DNA from: Aspidiotus rigidus
Lineage: Eukaryota; Arthropoda; Insecta; Hemiptera; Diaspididae
NCBI GenBank assembly: GCA_035079385.1
Contig: JAVHKY010000028.1
Span: forward strand, 2,170,001 to 2,234,000
DNA length: 64,000 nucleotides
Direction of reading: 5' to 3'
Positions 23,271 through 34,079 of the stretch are shown here, piece after piece. Numbering within the stretch: the first letter of the stretch is position 1; the number at the start of each line of letters is the position of its first letter. The position numbers and the translations under genes are program-made. The notes beneath the pieces were generated by a model. That model did not search any database and was not told the origin of the DNA. It saw only the letters and a list, made by a program, of their open reading frames with translations.

Positions 23271-23345
23271 ACTTGCCCATTTTTCAAATATTCAACTTTT
23301 ATAGGGTTTATCGGATTTATAGGGGCAGTACACACCCTGTCGATT

Positions 23346-23759
23346 ATGAACGCGAGCAAAGAGGTATTCCCAACATACTCATATCGGGATGCTACTTCCA
23401 TCTGGGCCAGATCATTAACCGACGCATTCAGGACGCTGGCCTCCAACAACAGCACTGTGATCCAAGCGATACGCCCACACATGCTCCTAGCACTGGCTTT
23501 TGAGCCAGTGGCAGGTGTGCCCGATACCTTCGACCAACTTCGTCTCAAGTGTCTAGCAGCTCTACAACAGTTGACGATGATTCTTCAAAGAACTAGCATC
23601 AGCAGGCCAGTTCAAGGCAGAAGCAGTCCACCATCAATACAGCCAAGATACAGGCCCGGCCTATGGAACCAATACCCCCCATGCCACAATCGAGTAATCG
23701 TACCGTACCAACAACGTTTCGGCAGGGTGGCACAACTGCTTCCGAATCGTTGTTGGTAA
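23346..23759 (+). CDS. Unrecognised ORF, possible remnant of an integrated element
   Basis: A 137-codon frame opens with ATG at 23346. The same frame is open upstream at least to about 23270 (reading ...FIGAVHTLSI), so this ATG may not be the true start. The first 85 residues look like a folded helical protein (YSYRDATSIWARSLTDAFRT, IRPHMLLALAFEPVAG, LRLKCLAALQQL). The last 50 are Pro/Arg/Gln-rich and basic. No catalytic motif is visible. The layout, a helical core with a disordered basic tail, would suit a nucleocapsid-type or gag-type protein, but that is inference without family recognition. A hairpin (TACCAACAACG / CGTTGTTGGTA) overlaps the stop codon. An A-rich run follows at about 23800. 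Confidence 0.35.
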   Translation: MNASKEVFPTYSYRDATSIWARSLTDAFRTLASNNSTVIQAIRPHMLLALAFEPVAGVPDTFDQLRLKCLAALQQLTMILQRTSISRPVQGRSSPPSIQPRYRPGLWNQYPPCHNRVIVPYQQRFGRVAQLLPNRCW

Positions 23760-23921
23760 ACATCACTCCGATTTGGATACAGCAATTTCCGAAGTATTAA
23801 AAAAAAAAACAAGGATACATGAAAATCCCCTTAACAGAGCTCGTCATGGAGAAGAAAATGAAGGTAGCAACAACGAAAAAATGGACAGAATTACAGTTGC
23901 GCTTAGAATCGATCGCGACCT

Positions 23922-24536
23922 GTGTTGGAATATTTAATAAAACCAGCCGACTGCTCGAGGCGTATTGAATTCTGTCAGTGGCTCTTAGACGTGTCTCGTA
24001 GTGACATCGCTATGTTCGATCAAATTTTTTTTTTTAGCGTTGAGACTTGGTTTCAGCTCGATGATTATAATGATTTTCAGAATTATCGAATATGGTCATC
24101 TGAAACACCTCCTGAATATCTCGAAGCGGGACTTCATCCACTGAAAGTGGGTTTATGGTGCGCCATGAGCCGCGGACTCCCGATTTTTTTCAAAACAACG
24201 CAACAGTGACAGGTGCTGTGCACCGAGATTTCATCACACAGTTTATTGCTCTGGAAAATGAGAGAGATTGCCTCCCGCGCACACACTGGTGGCGACAGGT
24301 TGGTTTCCACTGGGCTCTGGTCCCCGCGCAGCCTGGATCCAACACCGTTGGATTTTTTTGTAGGGTTAGCTTGAAGATGCTGTTTTAAGGCCCCTATGCA
24401 AAATCTTGACGCGCTCCGTGAAAGAAGTACAAAGGACATTACTCAGCAGACGTTGAGGAAAATCTTCCACAGTCTCCAACAACGGGCCCTAATTCACAAA
24501 AACAACTTAGGAGCCCAAATTCAACATTTCTTGTAA
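23922..24536 (+). pseudogene. Dead Tc1/mariner-superfamily transposase (C-terminal part)
   Basis: The frame from 23922 reads RRIEFCQWLL, FDQIFFFSVETWFQLDDYN, QNYRIWSSETP and LHPLKVGLWCAMSRG. These are the RNase H-fold landmarks of a mariner-like transposase group common in insects. The first catalytic motif, normally FSDE, reads FSVE, so the catalytic Asp is lost. A poly(T) expansion and a frameshift near 24195 follow. The reading continues in another frame as TVTGAVHRDFITQFIALENERD, then decays. The tail is recognisable at 24403-24536 (DALRERSTKDITQQTLRKIF). The N-terminal DNA-binding part and the element's ends were not found. It is inactive. Confidence 0.8.
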
Positions 24537-24573
24537 ATAACTTTCTTACGAATATTTGTAACCTTTCCGCACG

Positions 24574-24895
24574 TTTTACACCAGGGGTGCTCAACCTTTT
24601 TGGACAGGGGGCCACGTAGAATGAGTTGAAAATTCGCGTGGGCCACTTTAAAAAAAAAAGTAAAATATTCATTATTTTTTCTTAGGTAATAAAAATATGG
24701 AAAAGAAGGCATACAATTTTATATCCTCTACCTATTAAAAATTTACAAATATTGTTCACTTCTTAATCATCAAATTTCTTGCCATTTTCATTTTTCCCCT
24801 TTCCCCCCTTTTCTCCCTATTTTTCCATCTCTTGTTACAGGCTCGCGGGCCGGATTTGGCCCGCGGGCCGTAGGTTGAGTACCACTGTTTTACGC
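24574..24895. mobile_element. hAT-type MITE, 306 bp, with near-perfect 8-bp target duplication
   Basis: The element 24582-24887 starts CAGGGGTGCTCAACCT and ends AGGTTGAGTACCACTG, inverted repeats with the CAGGGGTG-type ends of hAT elements. Flanks are TTTTACAC (24574-24581) and TTTTACGC (24888-24895), an 8-bp duplication with one change. The inside is non-coding with GGGCCGGATTTGGCCCGCGG near the right end. Confidence 0.85.
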
Positions 24896-25097
24896 TATAT
24901 TAATGCGATTTCTCTCATTTTAGGTAGCATTTTACCAGACCTGGAATACCCTTTTTTAAGAAAGAAAAAGTGCGCAAAAAATATTAAGATTTTGTAGTCT
25001 TGATAAATTTCGCAAATTTGTCGTTTCGAGAAAATATTTTGGAGAAAGTCTTGTTCGAGAAGAAGTTGTCTTCCAAAAATTTGATTTTCGAGAAAAT

Positions 25098-25300
25098 ATT
25101 ACGACGATCACATTCCATCAACGTCGCCCGACTCCCAGAGGAGGGTGGCGGAATCTACTAAGCGTCGAGGCACCGCCCGATTTTTATACATTATGTTGAA
25201 ACGACCATATTCCATCAATGTCGTCCGACTCACAGAGGACGAGGAGGGGCGGGATCAGGTAGGTGTCGTGGTACCGCTGAATTTTCATACATTTATCAAA
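25098..25300. repeat. Tandem duplication of about 100 bp
   Basis: CATTCCATCAACGTCGCCCG ... ATTTTTATACATT (about 25110-25190) is followed at once by CATATTCCATCAATGTCGTC ... TTTTCATACATT (about 25206-25292). The second copy runs directly into the dispersed repeat at 25285. The open frame 25145-25477 spans these repeats and has no recognisable domain. Confidence 0.65.
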
Positions 25301-25960
25301 TCTCAAGTACTCTACAGAATCACTCAGATTTCAATTCTCCTGAACCTACAATCAAATGCTGGGTTCGAAATAAAATTTGATTTCAGGCAGATTATAATAA
25401 CAAATACCTTCATGAAAAATATGGTTTCGAGTCGGACTAGACTAAAGGAACCGAAAACGAAGCGTAATAACAAGTAGTAAATGGGACTGAAACTCAAAAA
25501 ACACCGTCACTTCCTTACCACGTACTTGAAGATCTGAAGAATTTGCCGAACAACTGTGGGGATTCATCGGTCTGGAAGTTTTTCCTCTTGATTAACAATT
25601 TGTTGCTGAACAAATACAGAGGAATACCAGATAATATCAGGTTTCAGAGAAAGAATTCTCGTACATTACTCCACGATAATTTGGGTGAACTTATCATTAA
25701 CCAAATTTGGTCTCATCCTTGTGTAAAAAAGTTTCGATGAAATGGAAAAAGATGGGAGACAAATTACGGAATAATAAATATAAAATTGAGAGCGTATCAA
25801 CAAAATATCGAATAAAGTTGATAAATCCAAAGAGATTCGTCGACAGCGCTGGCACCACATTTTGACAGACGATACGGCTCGGCGTTAATATAGAAATACG
25901 ATAAATGGATGGGCTAAAGTTTGGAGTCAGTTCTTTTTAAACTTAGGTCTTTCTTCAGTC
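25285..25960 (+). repeat. Diverged dispersed repeat, copy 2
   Basis: Same-orientation relative of 22030-22525, longer by insertions. The central part (about 25525-25740) holds an eroded open frame without family features. Confidence 0.6.
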
Positions 25961-26114
25961 CATAATCACTGGCCTTATTCTGTATTGCATCATGAATTTT
26001 TTCTGAACATGAGTCTCTCAACAGCGAAAGCCATCGACTACACCAAAGATTCAAGTAGTTACACTCAAGAAATGGGTTTTGGTTCCTCAAGATTCATTAC
26101 CACAAACATATTCT

Positions 26115-26260
26115 TAGATTGATCCCACCTGGATGTTCACAAAAAAAAAGGATGAAGCTGGTTATGTCGTGTTTTGAGCTCCATCAGTTGTCTACGGCTT
26201 CAAACAATCCAAACACCTTTCAACGTCATGGAATCGTAAGTCAAGATACGGGATACAAGC
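26115..26260 (+). pseudogene. Possible Ty1/copia-like pol scrap
   Basis: In one frame the DNA reads WMFTKKKDEAGYVVF, stop, then YGFKQSK. This spacing resembles the start of a copia-type reverse transcriptase (W-V-F-x-x-K-x-D-E-x-G ... G-F-x-Q). There are stops and no further landmarks, so this is a weak call from one motif. Confidence 0.3.
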
Positions 26261-28080
26261 GATAAGAGATTTTCTCATCGAAAGCACCTGATACATCAAT
26301 TTGGAGCAAGGATAGCTTTTTCAGTCTGGGATCCGGAAGATGACTCGCGAGTCAGCCCTCCGAATGAATAAATTATGAACATCCTCATAGATATCAAAAA
26401 GTAAGCAATGACTTCGAGGTATTCTAGGATGAGGTCCCGTCAGATCATTAATCCAAATTTTGAATGGAGTAGGATGTCGTTTATGTAGACTAGCCTTCGA
26501 GTATATTGTGGCGTTCACAGCACGGAAGTTGACAGAGAGGCTGTAACTGTTAAAGTCCGACTTTCTAGTCAGGTATCCGTCCTTTCACCTTGGAAAACAA
26601 AAATGAAAAATAATGAGGGTATACAACACTGTTTATCCTCCCTTCGAAGCTTATATCCATCAATTAAAATAAGTTTTGGTTGCCGTTTAATAGTCAGAAA
26701 ATCAGTCAATATTATTGATTAATGATCTTCGAGCACTTGTAACGCGAGAATTATCACCCTGGCCAAAGGATCGAGGGGGAAGAGTATATGTTTGCTAAAC
26801 TATACATGTACAAAATGTCCCAACTCACAAAGGGCCTTTTAAAAACTACATATGATAATTTTTATCACTACGTCATACTTGCACGAAATCGTACGTACAC
26901 TTCTCGCTTCTATCCCGTACATTGAAGTCAAACTGAGCGATGCGAACTTGCAAATATTATGCGCGAGATTGTCGTCGCCGCATATCCGTTCTTAAATTGT
27001 TGACCCGCGCGCAGCGATTTTTCACACATATACTACACACATACATACACGCTAAATCGCATAAAAATATACCGCGGCCGCGTATAGACATATACGCGAA
27101 GTCAATAATAACGGTAATTTACGCTCCGCGTATCCACTCCATCTTACGTCGCGGACAAGTGAAATTCGATAAAGCTATGCGCGCGGGGCTAATGAGGATG
27201 GCCGGGCTATATAAAGTGTACCGTTTCGGCGACATTACGCATGTGTTAGTCTCGCTTTCCGCTTAACTAATTGATAGCTTTCGAAAATGTATTCATAACC
27301 GCAATGGGGATGCTCCAAAGGGTGATAAATATAAAGTACTATTCTATTAAGAGGGTGTTGAAGCGCTTTCACAGGGTGTAATGAACTGTTATTATATTGC
27401 CTTTATTTTCGCAGATGCGTAGTACCGGTGAGTTGGAAAGTCTTTTTCTCGCCGAGGCCTTATATTGGTTCCCAATGTATTCGCGACCGCGGGGAGGCGC
27501 GCACAAGTTCGCGCGCTACATTCGGCAAGAAGTAAAGGGTCAGTTACGCGCGGACTTGACCGATGCAGCATTTTGTTTACCCGTAACACGGCGATTTATT
27601 CGCCCTAATTTGCGGCTATTTAGTCGAATATCCGACCATTTAATCGTTCGACGTGGAACGGAATTCAATTTAGATTAGCGACGAAAGCGGCTCATCGGAT
27701 GTCCGCGAACTCGCAAGATAATCCGCTCGGCGGTCACTACGATTTCGAAAATTGTAAAATCTTTACTACAGACGACAAAAGTACACCGCAGCTTTCCTCG
27801 TCTTTGTTTGGAAACCCTGAACGACGCCAATTCGAAAACCTAACTGCAACAAATTTAACATCATCAAAAACAATTTCGGCGTTATAACTACATTCTAAGC
27901 GACGTACTCGACGAAAATACGCCTAAATAAACAAGATTAAGTCAACCTCAGCGCGTCGAGAAGAGAGGGTCGGGGCCGCCGAGCACTCGGATCGACAAAT
28001 TCGATTTGAAAATGTTTCGCCCCGGGTAATATCGTGTTCACTCGTTAATCCGTACAGTCAGTTACATCTCTTTTCCAAAA
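26261..28080. other. Non-coding stretch; CpG-rich block at about 26870-28030
   Basis: No gene recognised. The block 26870-28030 is clearly richer in CpG and CGCG than its surroundings, and this suppresses stops and creates open frames such as 26940-27266 and 27397-27678. These have no recognisable domain. It may be regulatory or an unmethylated island. Confidence 0.45.
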
Positions 28081-28102
28081 ATAGTATTGTTGCTTGTTAA
28101 TT

Positions 28103-28107
<5 letters not shown>

Positions 28108-28141
<34 letters not shown>
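28108..28141. repeat. (TA)n microsatellite
   Basis: About 17 uninterrupted TA units. Confidence 0.95.
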
Positions 28142-28145
<4 letters not shown>

Positions 28146-29021
28146 TTCATCCGCTTTATTCGTTTTCACAAAAAGTTGCACGAGAAACGATCGTCGAGCT
28201 AGCGCCGCCAACATGAAGATAAAAAAAGAGAACAAAAAGGAAAAAAAAAAAAGTTTCGACAATACCATTAACGCCTTTGACTGGTTAGAATTACGTACAA
28301 ATACGACGATCTAATTGAAAGTGCGACAATAGAGGGATGTTCTAATGCGTACAAATTTAGTCCACATCGTTTACTATTGTATACTTGCGCATCAGTAGAT
28401 TTTATATTATGCTTTCACTTGTATGAGTATTTTATGATACGATATTGCCTGCTTTCACCGTCTAAAGGGTTTTCTCGTGTTGATGAAGAGAATTTCCAAG
28501 ATGATCAAATCAGTCTTTTGTAACTGAGAGATGCTGTAAAGCAGTTCTGTTAAAGTACAGCTTCACTCTTAAGCCGTGCTATGTCAGCTCGGGGAGATTA
28601 CTGCAGCGCTGCAACAACGCCACACATCTCTCCAAGTTCTAATATGAAAATAATGCACGTGGTTTACCAATGGCTCAAAGAAAATAAATAATGCTATAAT
28701 GTCCAATAGGTAAGATATACACAAGGATTCTAGAATCCAGAAGACAGTGTTTGAAGTACCAACAACAAAGAGCAAGCAAGATTTTGTGAAAAATTGGACA
28801 TATTATGATCCCAACTATAGCGGACTTAAGCCAGATGAATCTGTTACGAAAAATAAATTACATTGAAAGACGCGTGAAGCTTTATTTCGCAAAATATAAA
28901 AACAGAACTCCTCGAACGACCAACGTCCGTATTCTATTAATATTTACATTGTCAAGGGACACGGGGCAAACAATGATTCATTCCGGATTGTATAACCATA
29001 CTCAAGGGCTACATACCTATT

Positions 29022-30333
29022 GTGAATTATTCCAAGAAACCCTTACTAATAAAAAAGAATCAAGTTTTAGCGAGAGGGGTAGCAGCTCAACTAGAAAATG
29101 ATTTAGATAAAAACAAGAAAACGCAGTATAATAATTTTACCTACAGCGATATTGAAAAACTAATTGATAAAACCCTGGATTTGAGATACAGACAAAAATT
29201 ATTGCGATTATTTAATGAGTACCGCGATTGTTTTGCCACAAACACATCTGAGCTTGGAAGAAGTACTGAAGGAAGTATTGAAATAAAATTAAAAGATTAC
29301 GAACCAGTGGTATACCGACCCTACAGATTATCTCATAGTGAAAGAGAATTTGTAAAAGATCAAATTAAAGAGCTCAAAGAATATGGTTTAGTAAGAGATT
29401 CAAATTCACCTTACTCAAGTCCGATTCTGCTGACTAAAAAAAAAAGATGGTACAACAAGAATGTGTATTGACTTCCGGCGTTTAAATTCAAAAACAATTA
29501 AGGATCAGTATCCCTTACCACGAATAGATGATTTAATCAATAGATTGAAAGATGCAAAGTGGATATCAACACTTGATTTAGCATGGGGATATTGGCAGTT
29601 ACCAGTTCATCCTGATTCAATTGATAAAACAGCGTTTGTAACGCCTGATGGGCAGTACGAATGGTTGAGAATGCCATTTGGGTTGTCCAATGGGCCTTCG
29701 GTTTACCAGAGAATGATGAACAAAATACTAACACCTCTGGAGGATCCACAAATATTCTCATACTTAGATGACATCATGATTGCAGCGCAAACTCCAGAAG
29801 AAAATATAGAAAAATTGAGATTGACATTTAATAAATTACGTGAAGCAAATTTAACCATGAAACTCGGAAAATGCAGATTTTTACAAACTAAAATTCGTTA
29901 TTTGGGTCACGAAATTGAGAACGGAACACTTCGACCTGGGACAGAAAAAATTCCAGCAATAACTAATTTTCCAACACCTAAGAATGTTCATGAAGTCAGA
30001 CAATTCTTGGGTCTAATGGGCTATTTTAGAAAATTTATACGGAATTACAGCCAAATTGCTTTGCCTATATCAAGACTTCTTCGAAAAGATGTAGTATTTA
30101 AATGGGGAAAGGAACAGGAGGAGGCTACAAGAATACTAAAAGAAAAACTTGTGGAACAACCGGTCTTGGCAATCTTTGACCCGAAAGCTGAAACTCGGGT
30201 ACATACTGATGCCAGTAAAGATGGAGTAGGGGCAATTTTATTACAAAAACAGAAAAGCGGAGATTTCAAACCAGTCCGGAAGTCAGGAAGATTAGAAAAA
30301 TGGAGGAACATACGACATACAGTCAATGAATAA
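29022..30333 (+). pseudogene. pol: Ty3/gypsy retrotransposon pol fragment (reverse transcriptase, start of RNase H)
   Basis: Two frames together cover a gypsy-type reverse transcriptase. The first (29022-29471) gives the FNEYRDCFA region and YSSPILLTKKK. The second (29461-30333) gives MCIDFRRLNSKT, PLPRIDDL, STLDLAWGYWQLPV, FGLSNGPSVYQRMM and the catalytic FSYLDDIMIA, then the connection region (VRQFLGLMGYFRKFI) and the first RNase H Asp (VHTDASKDGVGA). The frames meet at a run of ten A (29436-29445), where one surplus A breaks the protein. After RNase H starts, the sequence departs from the family and stops at 30333. No protease, integrase or LTRs were identified nearby, so it is a fragment. 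Confidence 0.9.
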
Positions 30334-30814
30334 ATTTTGTGATGTTCTATGTACAGCGCTTTTTTGGGGGTGGTACAGGCGTGCGGAGGCAACTTTGAGC
30401 ACACGGACCCCTATTTATTTCTGATCACATTTCGCCTCATCCTCCTCAAGGCTCTAATGTGACCGGAGACGAACTGTTTGAATCATTAATCAAAGAAGAC
30501 GGATTGAAATACGATACAACAGATGAATGGAAGTGTATACAAGATCAGATCGCGCAACGTAAAATTAAGATATTGTGATCAATTATGAGCATTTTCAGAA
30601 ATGAATTGAATCTATAGATATGAGCGATAAGAGTAGGTAATGTGACAAGACTGGATCAGATCTAATGTGGAAAGTCATCGATATCGACCGAACTATCTGT
30701 GAAAAATTCTTCAAGTCTATCTCTTTTCGTCAGTAACAAATTTAGTGACGAAACTTTATGATTCTTTTTGATTTGTTTTTTATTTTCATTTTGTTTATTT
30801 AAAGATAGGGTAAG

Positions 30815-31085
30815 AAATGAGAAGATTAGAGAAGAAACAGGCGCGATCAATGTAGGCTACCGGATTAAACAATTGAAATACAAATATGCGGGACACGTCA
30901 TGAGGATGGATCAGGAGAGATAGATAAAGAGGGTAATAAACTGGAGACCATACGACAGAAAGAGAGGGAGGCTTCCAACCAGAAGGAGGGACGAACTAGT
31001 CAAGAGTCTGGGATCCGAGTGGGGGAGATTAACGTACAACAGAGATGAATAGAGGCAAATTGGGAAGGCGTATGCCCGGCTATAA
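30815..31085 (+). pseudogene. LINE retrotransposon ORF2 C-terminal tail
   Basis: The frame starting AATGAGAAGATT reads IREETGAINVGYRIKQLKYK, YAGHVMRM, RGRLPTRRRDELVKSLGSEW and IGKAYARL, stop. This is the tail of non-LTR reverse transcriptases that carry the AGHV-R motif and the R-x-R-x-R-W/D stretch. Two internal TAG codons (near 30919 and 31048) fall where the family usually has Trp, so each looks like a single G-to-A change of TGG. The rest of the element is missing. A poly(A) about 315 bases downstream may be its tail. Confidence 0.75.
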
Positions 31086-31398
31086 AAAAAAATGTAATCA
31101 AAATATGTGTATGCTATGTAGACTATGTAAATACGTGTATGTGCTTGAGTGAAGCTGTCCTGATTCATATGAATGAGATCGAAAAACTTTTGGGTTTAAA
31201 ATTAAAAGAACATGAAGTCGAAAAACAGTGAGAGTTCGTGGCAGGTTTCAATGCTGCCGTCGCCTTTTTAAAGCCAGAAATCATTCATTTTACGTGATGC
31301 CAAATTGGCGAAAAAGATAAAGAAATACGTTCGATGAAACCTATACTTTCTATCCGGAAAAAATCTAAATATATAAAAGTTTATTGGCTCCGGAATTG

Positions 31399-31489
31399 AA
31401 AAAAAAAAAAAAAAAAAAAAAAACTCAGCGGTTAGAGCGGTCGCCCGGCAAGCGAAAGGTCTCGGGTTCGGATCCCGACGAGGTGACCA
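31399..31489 (+). repeat. Poly(A) followed by a tRNA-like sequence lacking the 5' acceptor strand
   Basis: A run of 25 A (31399-31423) leads directly into CTCAGCGGTTAGAG (D arm and A-box), an imperfect anticodon arm and a perfect T arm TCGGGTTCGGATCCCGA with B-box, ending GGTGACCA at 31489. The 5' acceptor half is absent, replaced by the A run, and CCA appears at the 3' end. The loop would give GGC but has C in place of the invariant U33. It is therefore not a functional tRNA gene. It is a tRNA-derived retroposon piece or SINE fragment. Confidence 0.6.
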
Positions 31490-31914
31490 AATTTTTCGCT
31501 TGTATTCCCATCTACCAACTAGCCCCCTCCTGAATATTATCCCGCACGTAAAAAATCATTGTCTTTCATACATAGGTTTTTTAAGAATCAAAATGTAAGA
31601 AATCAAAGAATGAACTATTTAATTGAATCATAATAACTATAGAGTGCCTTTGTAAAGCGAGGTACTATAATCAATTTGACGACTTTTATTTTCAGTGAAA
31701 ATTGACCGCACCTTAGTTAGAATACCGAGACGCTGCTAGCTAATATTAGTTGGAGAAAAAAGTGAGTCGCTTTAAAACTTTCTTCTTTTTTTAGAATAGA
31801 ATAGTTATGACTCGTAATTGTATTCGGTGGTGAATATCCAATCCCATTCCCTCGATCAAAGTGAAATAATTGTGAAGAACATCAAACGCATTGTTTAATC
31901 AGCACCACGGGCGG
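31490..31914. other. Non-coding stretch
   Basis: Nothing recognised between the tRNA-like piece and the next broken ORF. Confidence 0.5.
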
Positions 31915-32815
31915 ATGAGCTGGAACACCATCCAAAAGGGGCGATCGGGATCTCGTACTCAATCGCAACGCGGAGTGTCGGCATCAAAATCGAATCTAAA
32001 TAACTCCGAAAATCTCGACCGCGAAAATCAAGCTATAGAAGGCAATCAGAGTCAGGTTTTAGAGTTCACAGTGGGTATAAGTGATGACCGAAACGCTCAG
32101 AACCCACCAGGTGTAGAGATAGGGATGGATCCAAACGATAACGATCCACCATTTATATTGCCGATGATGACAAAAATAGATGCAAATCCGCTGACTCTCT
32201 TGCGGACCATTGTCAATACCGCGATACAGATAGGCCTTTAGACACTCTTGAACCCGCCATATTTAGTGAGTTCTATATTGGACAAAATATAATCTTTAGA
32301 CAGTTGATCAATGTATTGGCAGGCGAGCTCCAGTACACTGACAACGATGTACCCACTCAGCTAGTCCGGTTTCACGATACCCAGATAGTTAGGCAAGGTA
32401 ATTTCGCATGGTACGCGAAATTCTGGTATTATATATTGGGTATGCCGTTAATAAATCAAACTGGAGGGGGATTAGATGCGTTTGGGCCTTGGAACGCCAA
32501 TGTCCATAATATAAACATGACCGCTAATCCGATAGGTAATCAGGATAACCTGGCTACGTAAATTCTGGCTACCTATGTTTTGTAGAGAACATCCACTTTA
32601 CCGCTGATAATGTTAACATATTGTACCTGTTGTCCTGTTGGTGTGATATGCCCAACGGGAATCCAAACGCCACTCAGTTTCCGTTTCAGACATTTTCATG
32701 GCCCTCTTTCCATATAGTCCTTATTTGCACCACGCTCTGATACCAGATTTTGTGGGAAATGCGAAAGGGGGAATAGCTAGAGTGGCTTTACTACAAAGGA
32801 AGACGTGCTGAAAAT
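31915..32815 (+). pseudogene. Broken ORF of unknown origin, possibly an endogenous viral or gag-like remnant
   Basis: Three consecutive stretches look like one protein interrupted by frameshifts: 31915-32241 (Ser/Gln/Asn-rich start, then ANPLTLLRTIVNTA), about 32226-32561 (LEPAIFSEFYIGQNIIFRQL, FAWYAKFWYYILGMPLI, LDAFGPWNANVHNI) and about 32562-32815 (WCDMPNGNPNATQFPF, then another frame with LHHALIPDFVGNAKGG). No enzyme motif is present. A disordered N-terminus followed by a helical, aromatic-rich body would suit a nucleoprotein or capsid, but I do not recognise the family. The abrupt context, with no splice sites and retroelement debris upstream, supports foreign origin by inference only. 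It cannot encode a full protein. Confidence 0.4.
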
Positions 32816-34075
32816 CAATCTGAGGAAAATATCGAGACGTACAAGAAATATAAATATATTTATTAAATTAAGTGTATAAGACTGCTCATTGGGAACCTCA
32901 CGGACAGAGAATAAAACATCTATCCGTCAGTCTCGCGAACGATCAGAGTAAGTTAATAATAAAAGAAGATTAAGAGGATCGTGGATCGTACAAGTCCTTA
33001 ACGGTCGAACCAGAATAATAGGAAAAGTCGAATTTGTCCAAGATTAAGTACTTGGAACCATCAGGAATTGCTGAGTCGGCGTCTGCTGAACCGACATCGT
33101 ATCGCAAATGTTTGTTATCGTTTATACATAACTCGTAACCGAAGTTCGTAGGAAGTGAAAACGGAATAATGAGGGAGTTTGAAGGGAGATATTAAAAATG
33201 AGTTGATTTTTCATTGCTATGGATTTTGTTATTTGTTCATCAGTCGACTATTGCCGCAGCGATGAATTTTCGACACTCTCCACTGATAGAATTTACTGGT
33301 ATCTTCCAGCTATATTTATAATGGGTTGAAGATGGATGATAAGGTTGTAGATTAACAAATTCGAAGTATTTGTTGAAATCTGGTATGCGAGTCTGCGTAT
33401 TAAATAAACTCGATAGTACTATACTTGTTGGCGAGTATATAAGCTGAAAAATTGTATAATTGGGTTATTTTGATGAGTTTCAATTTTCGAATGTCGTAGA
33501 AATTATGATATTTGAGGTAAGAGCGATAATCATAAGCGTGATTTGAAGTGCTAGTAAATAGGTGTATAGTTGTTTCTCTGTCTTCTGTGTAGGGTCAGAG
33601 ACATCTAGGATATGATAGTTCCGGTAGGCCAGTCCTAGTAATCAAGCTGATATGTATGGTATACAATGCGCCAAAGAGATCCTTTCTTTGGGTCGGATTA
33701 TGACGCTGACCCAAGCAATTTGAGTCAGGAAGAGATTGAATTAGAAGCGCGGGAATTTCAAGAGAATACTCCAAGCTAGAGAATGAAAAGGTCATGCAAG
33801 CTCCACTTTATCTGAAATATGAACAGCGGCATGTCCAACGAGTGATTAATTGTAGGTAACTAATAATAAAATACTGATATGAAGACTCTATTTTTGTCAG
33901 AACTTATTTTTCGAGCCAATCTTGACCACCTTAAAATTTGATGTGCGTGTGTGGTGCTTGCCTCTTCTTTTTCGCGGACAGAAATGCAAGATTTAATCCG
34001 ATACGTAATCACACTCACATCAAGATTCTGCTACTTTCGAGAGCCTATCCACCTGTTCGACTGAAGTTCAAGAAT
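32816..34075. other. Non-coding stretch
   Basis: No gene or clear repeat seen. Stops are frequent in all frames. Confidence 0.5.
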
Positions 34076-34079
34076 ATCC

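Noticed and set aside
26940..27678. Open frames in the CpG-rich block as genes
   Set aside because: Base composition explains the lack of stops. There are no recognisable domains, and overlapping frames are open on both strands.
31424..31489. A functional tRNA gene
   Set aside because: The 5' acceptor strand is missing, U33 is replaced by C and the piece follows a poly(A) run.
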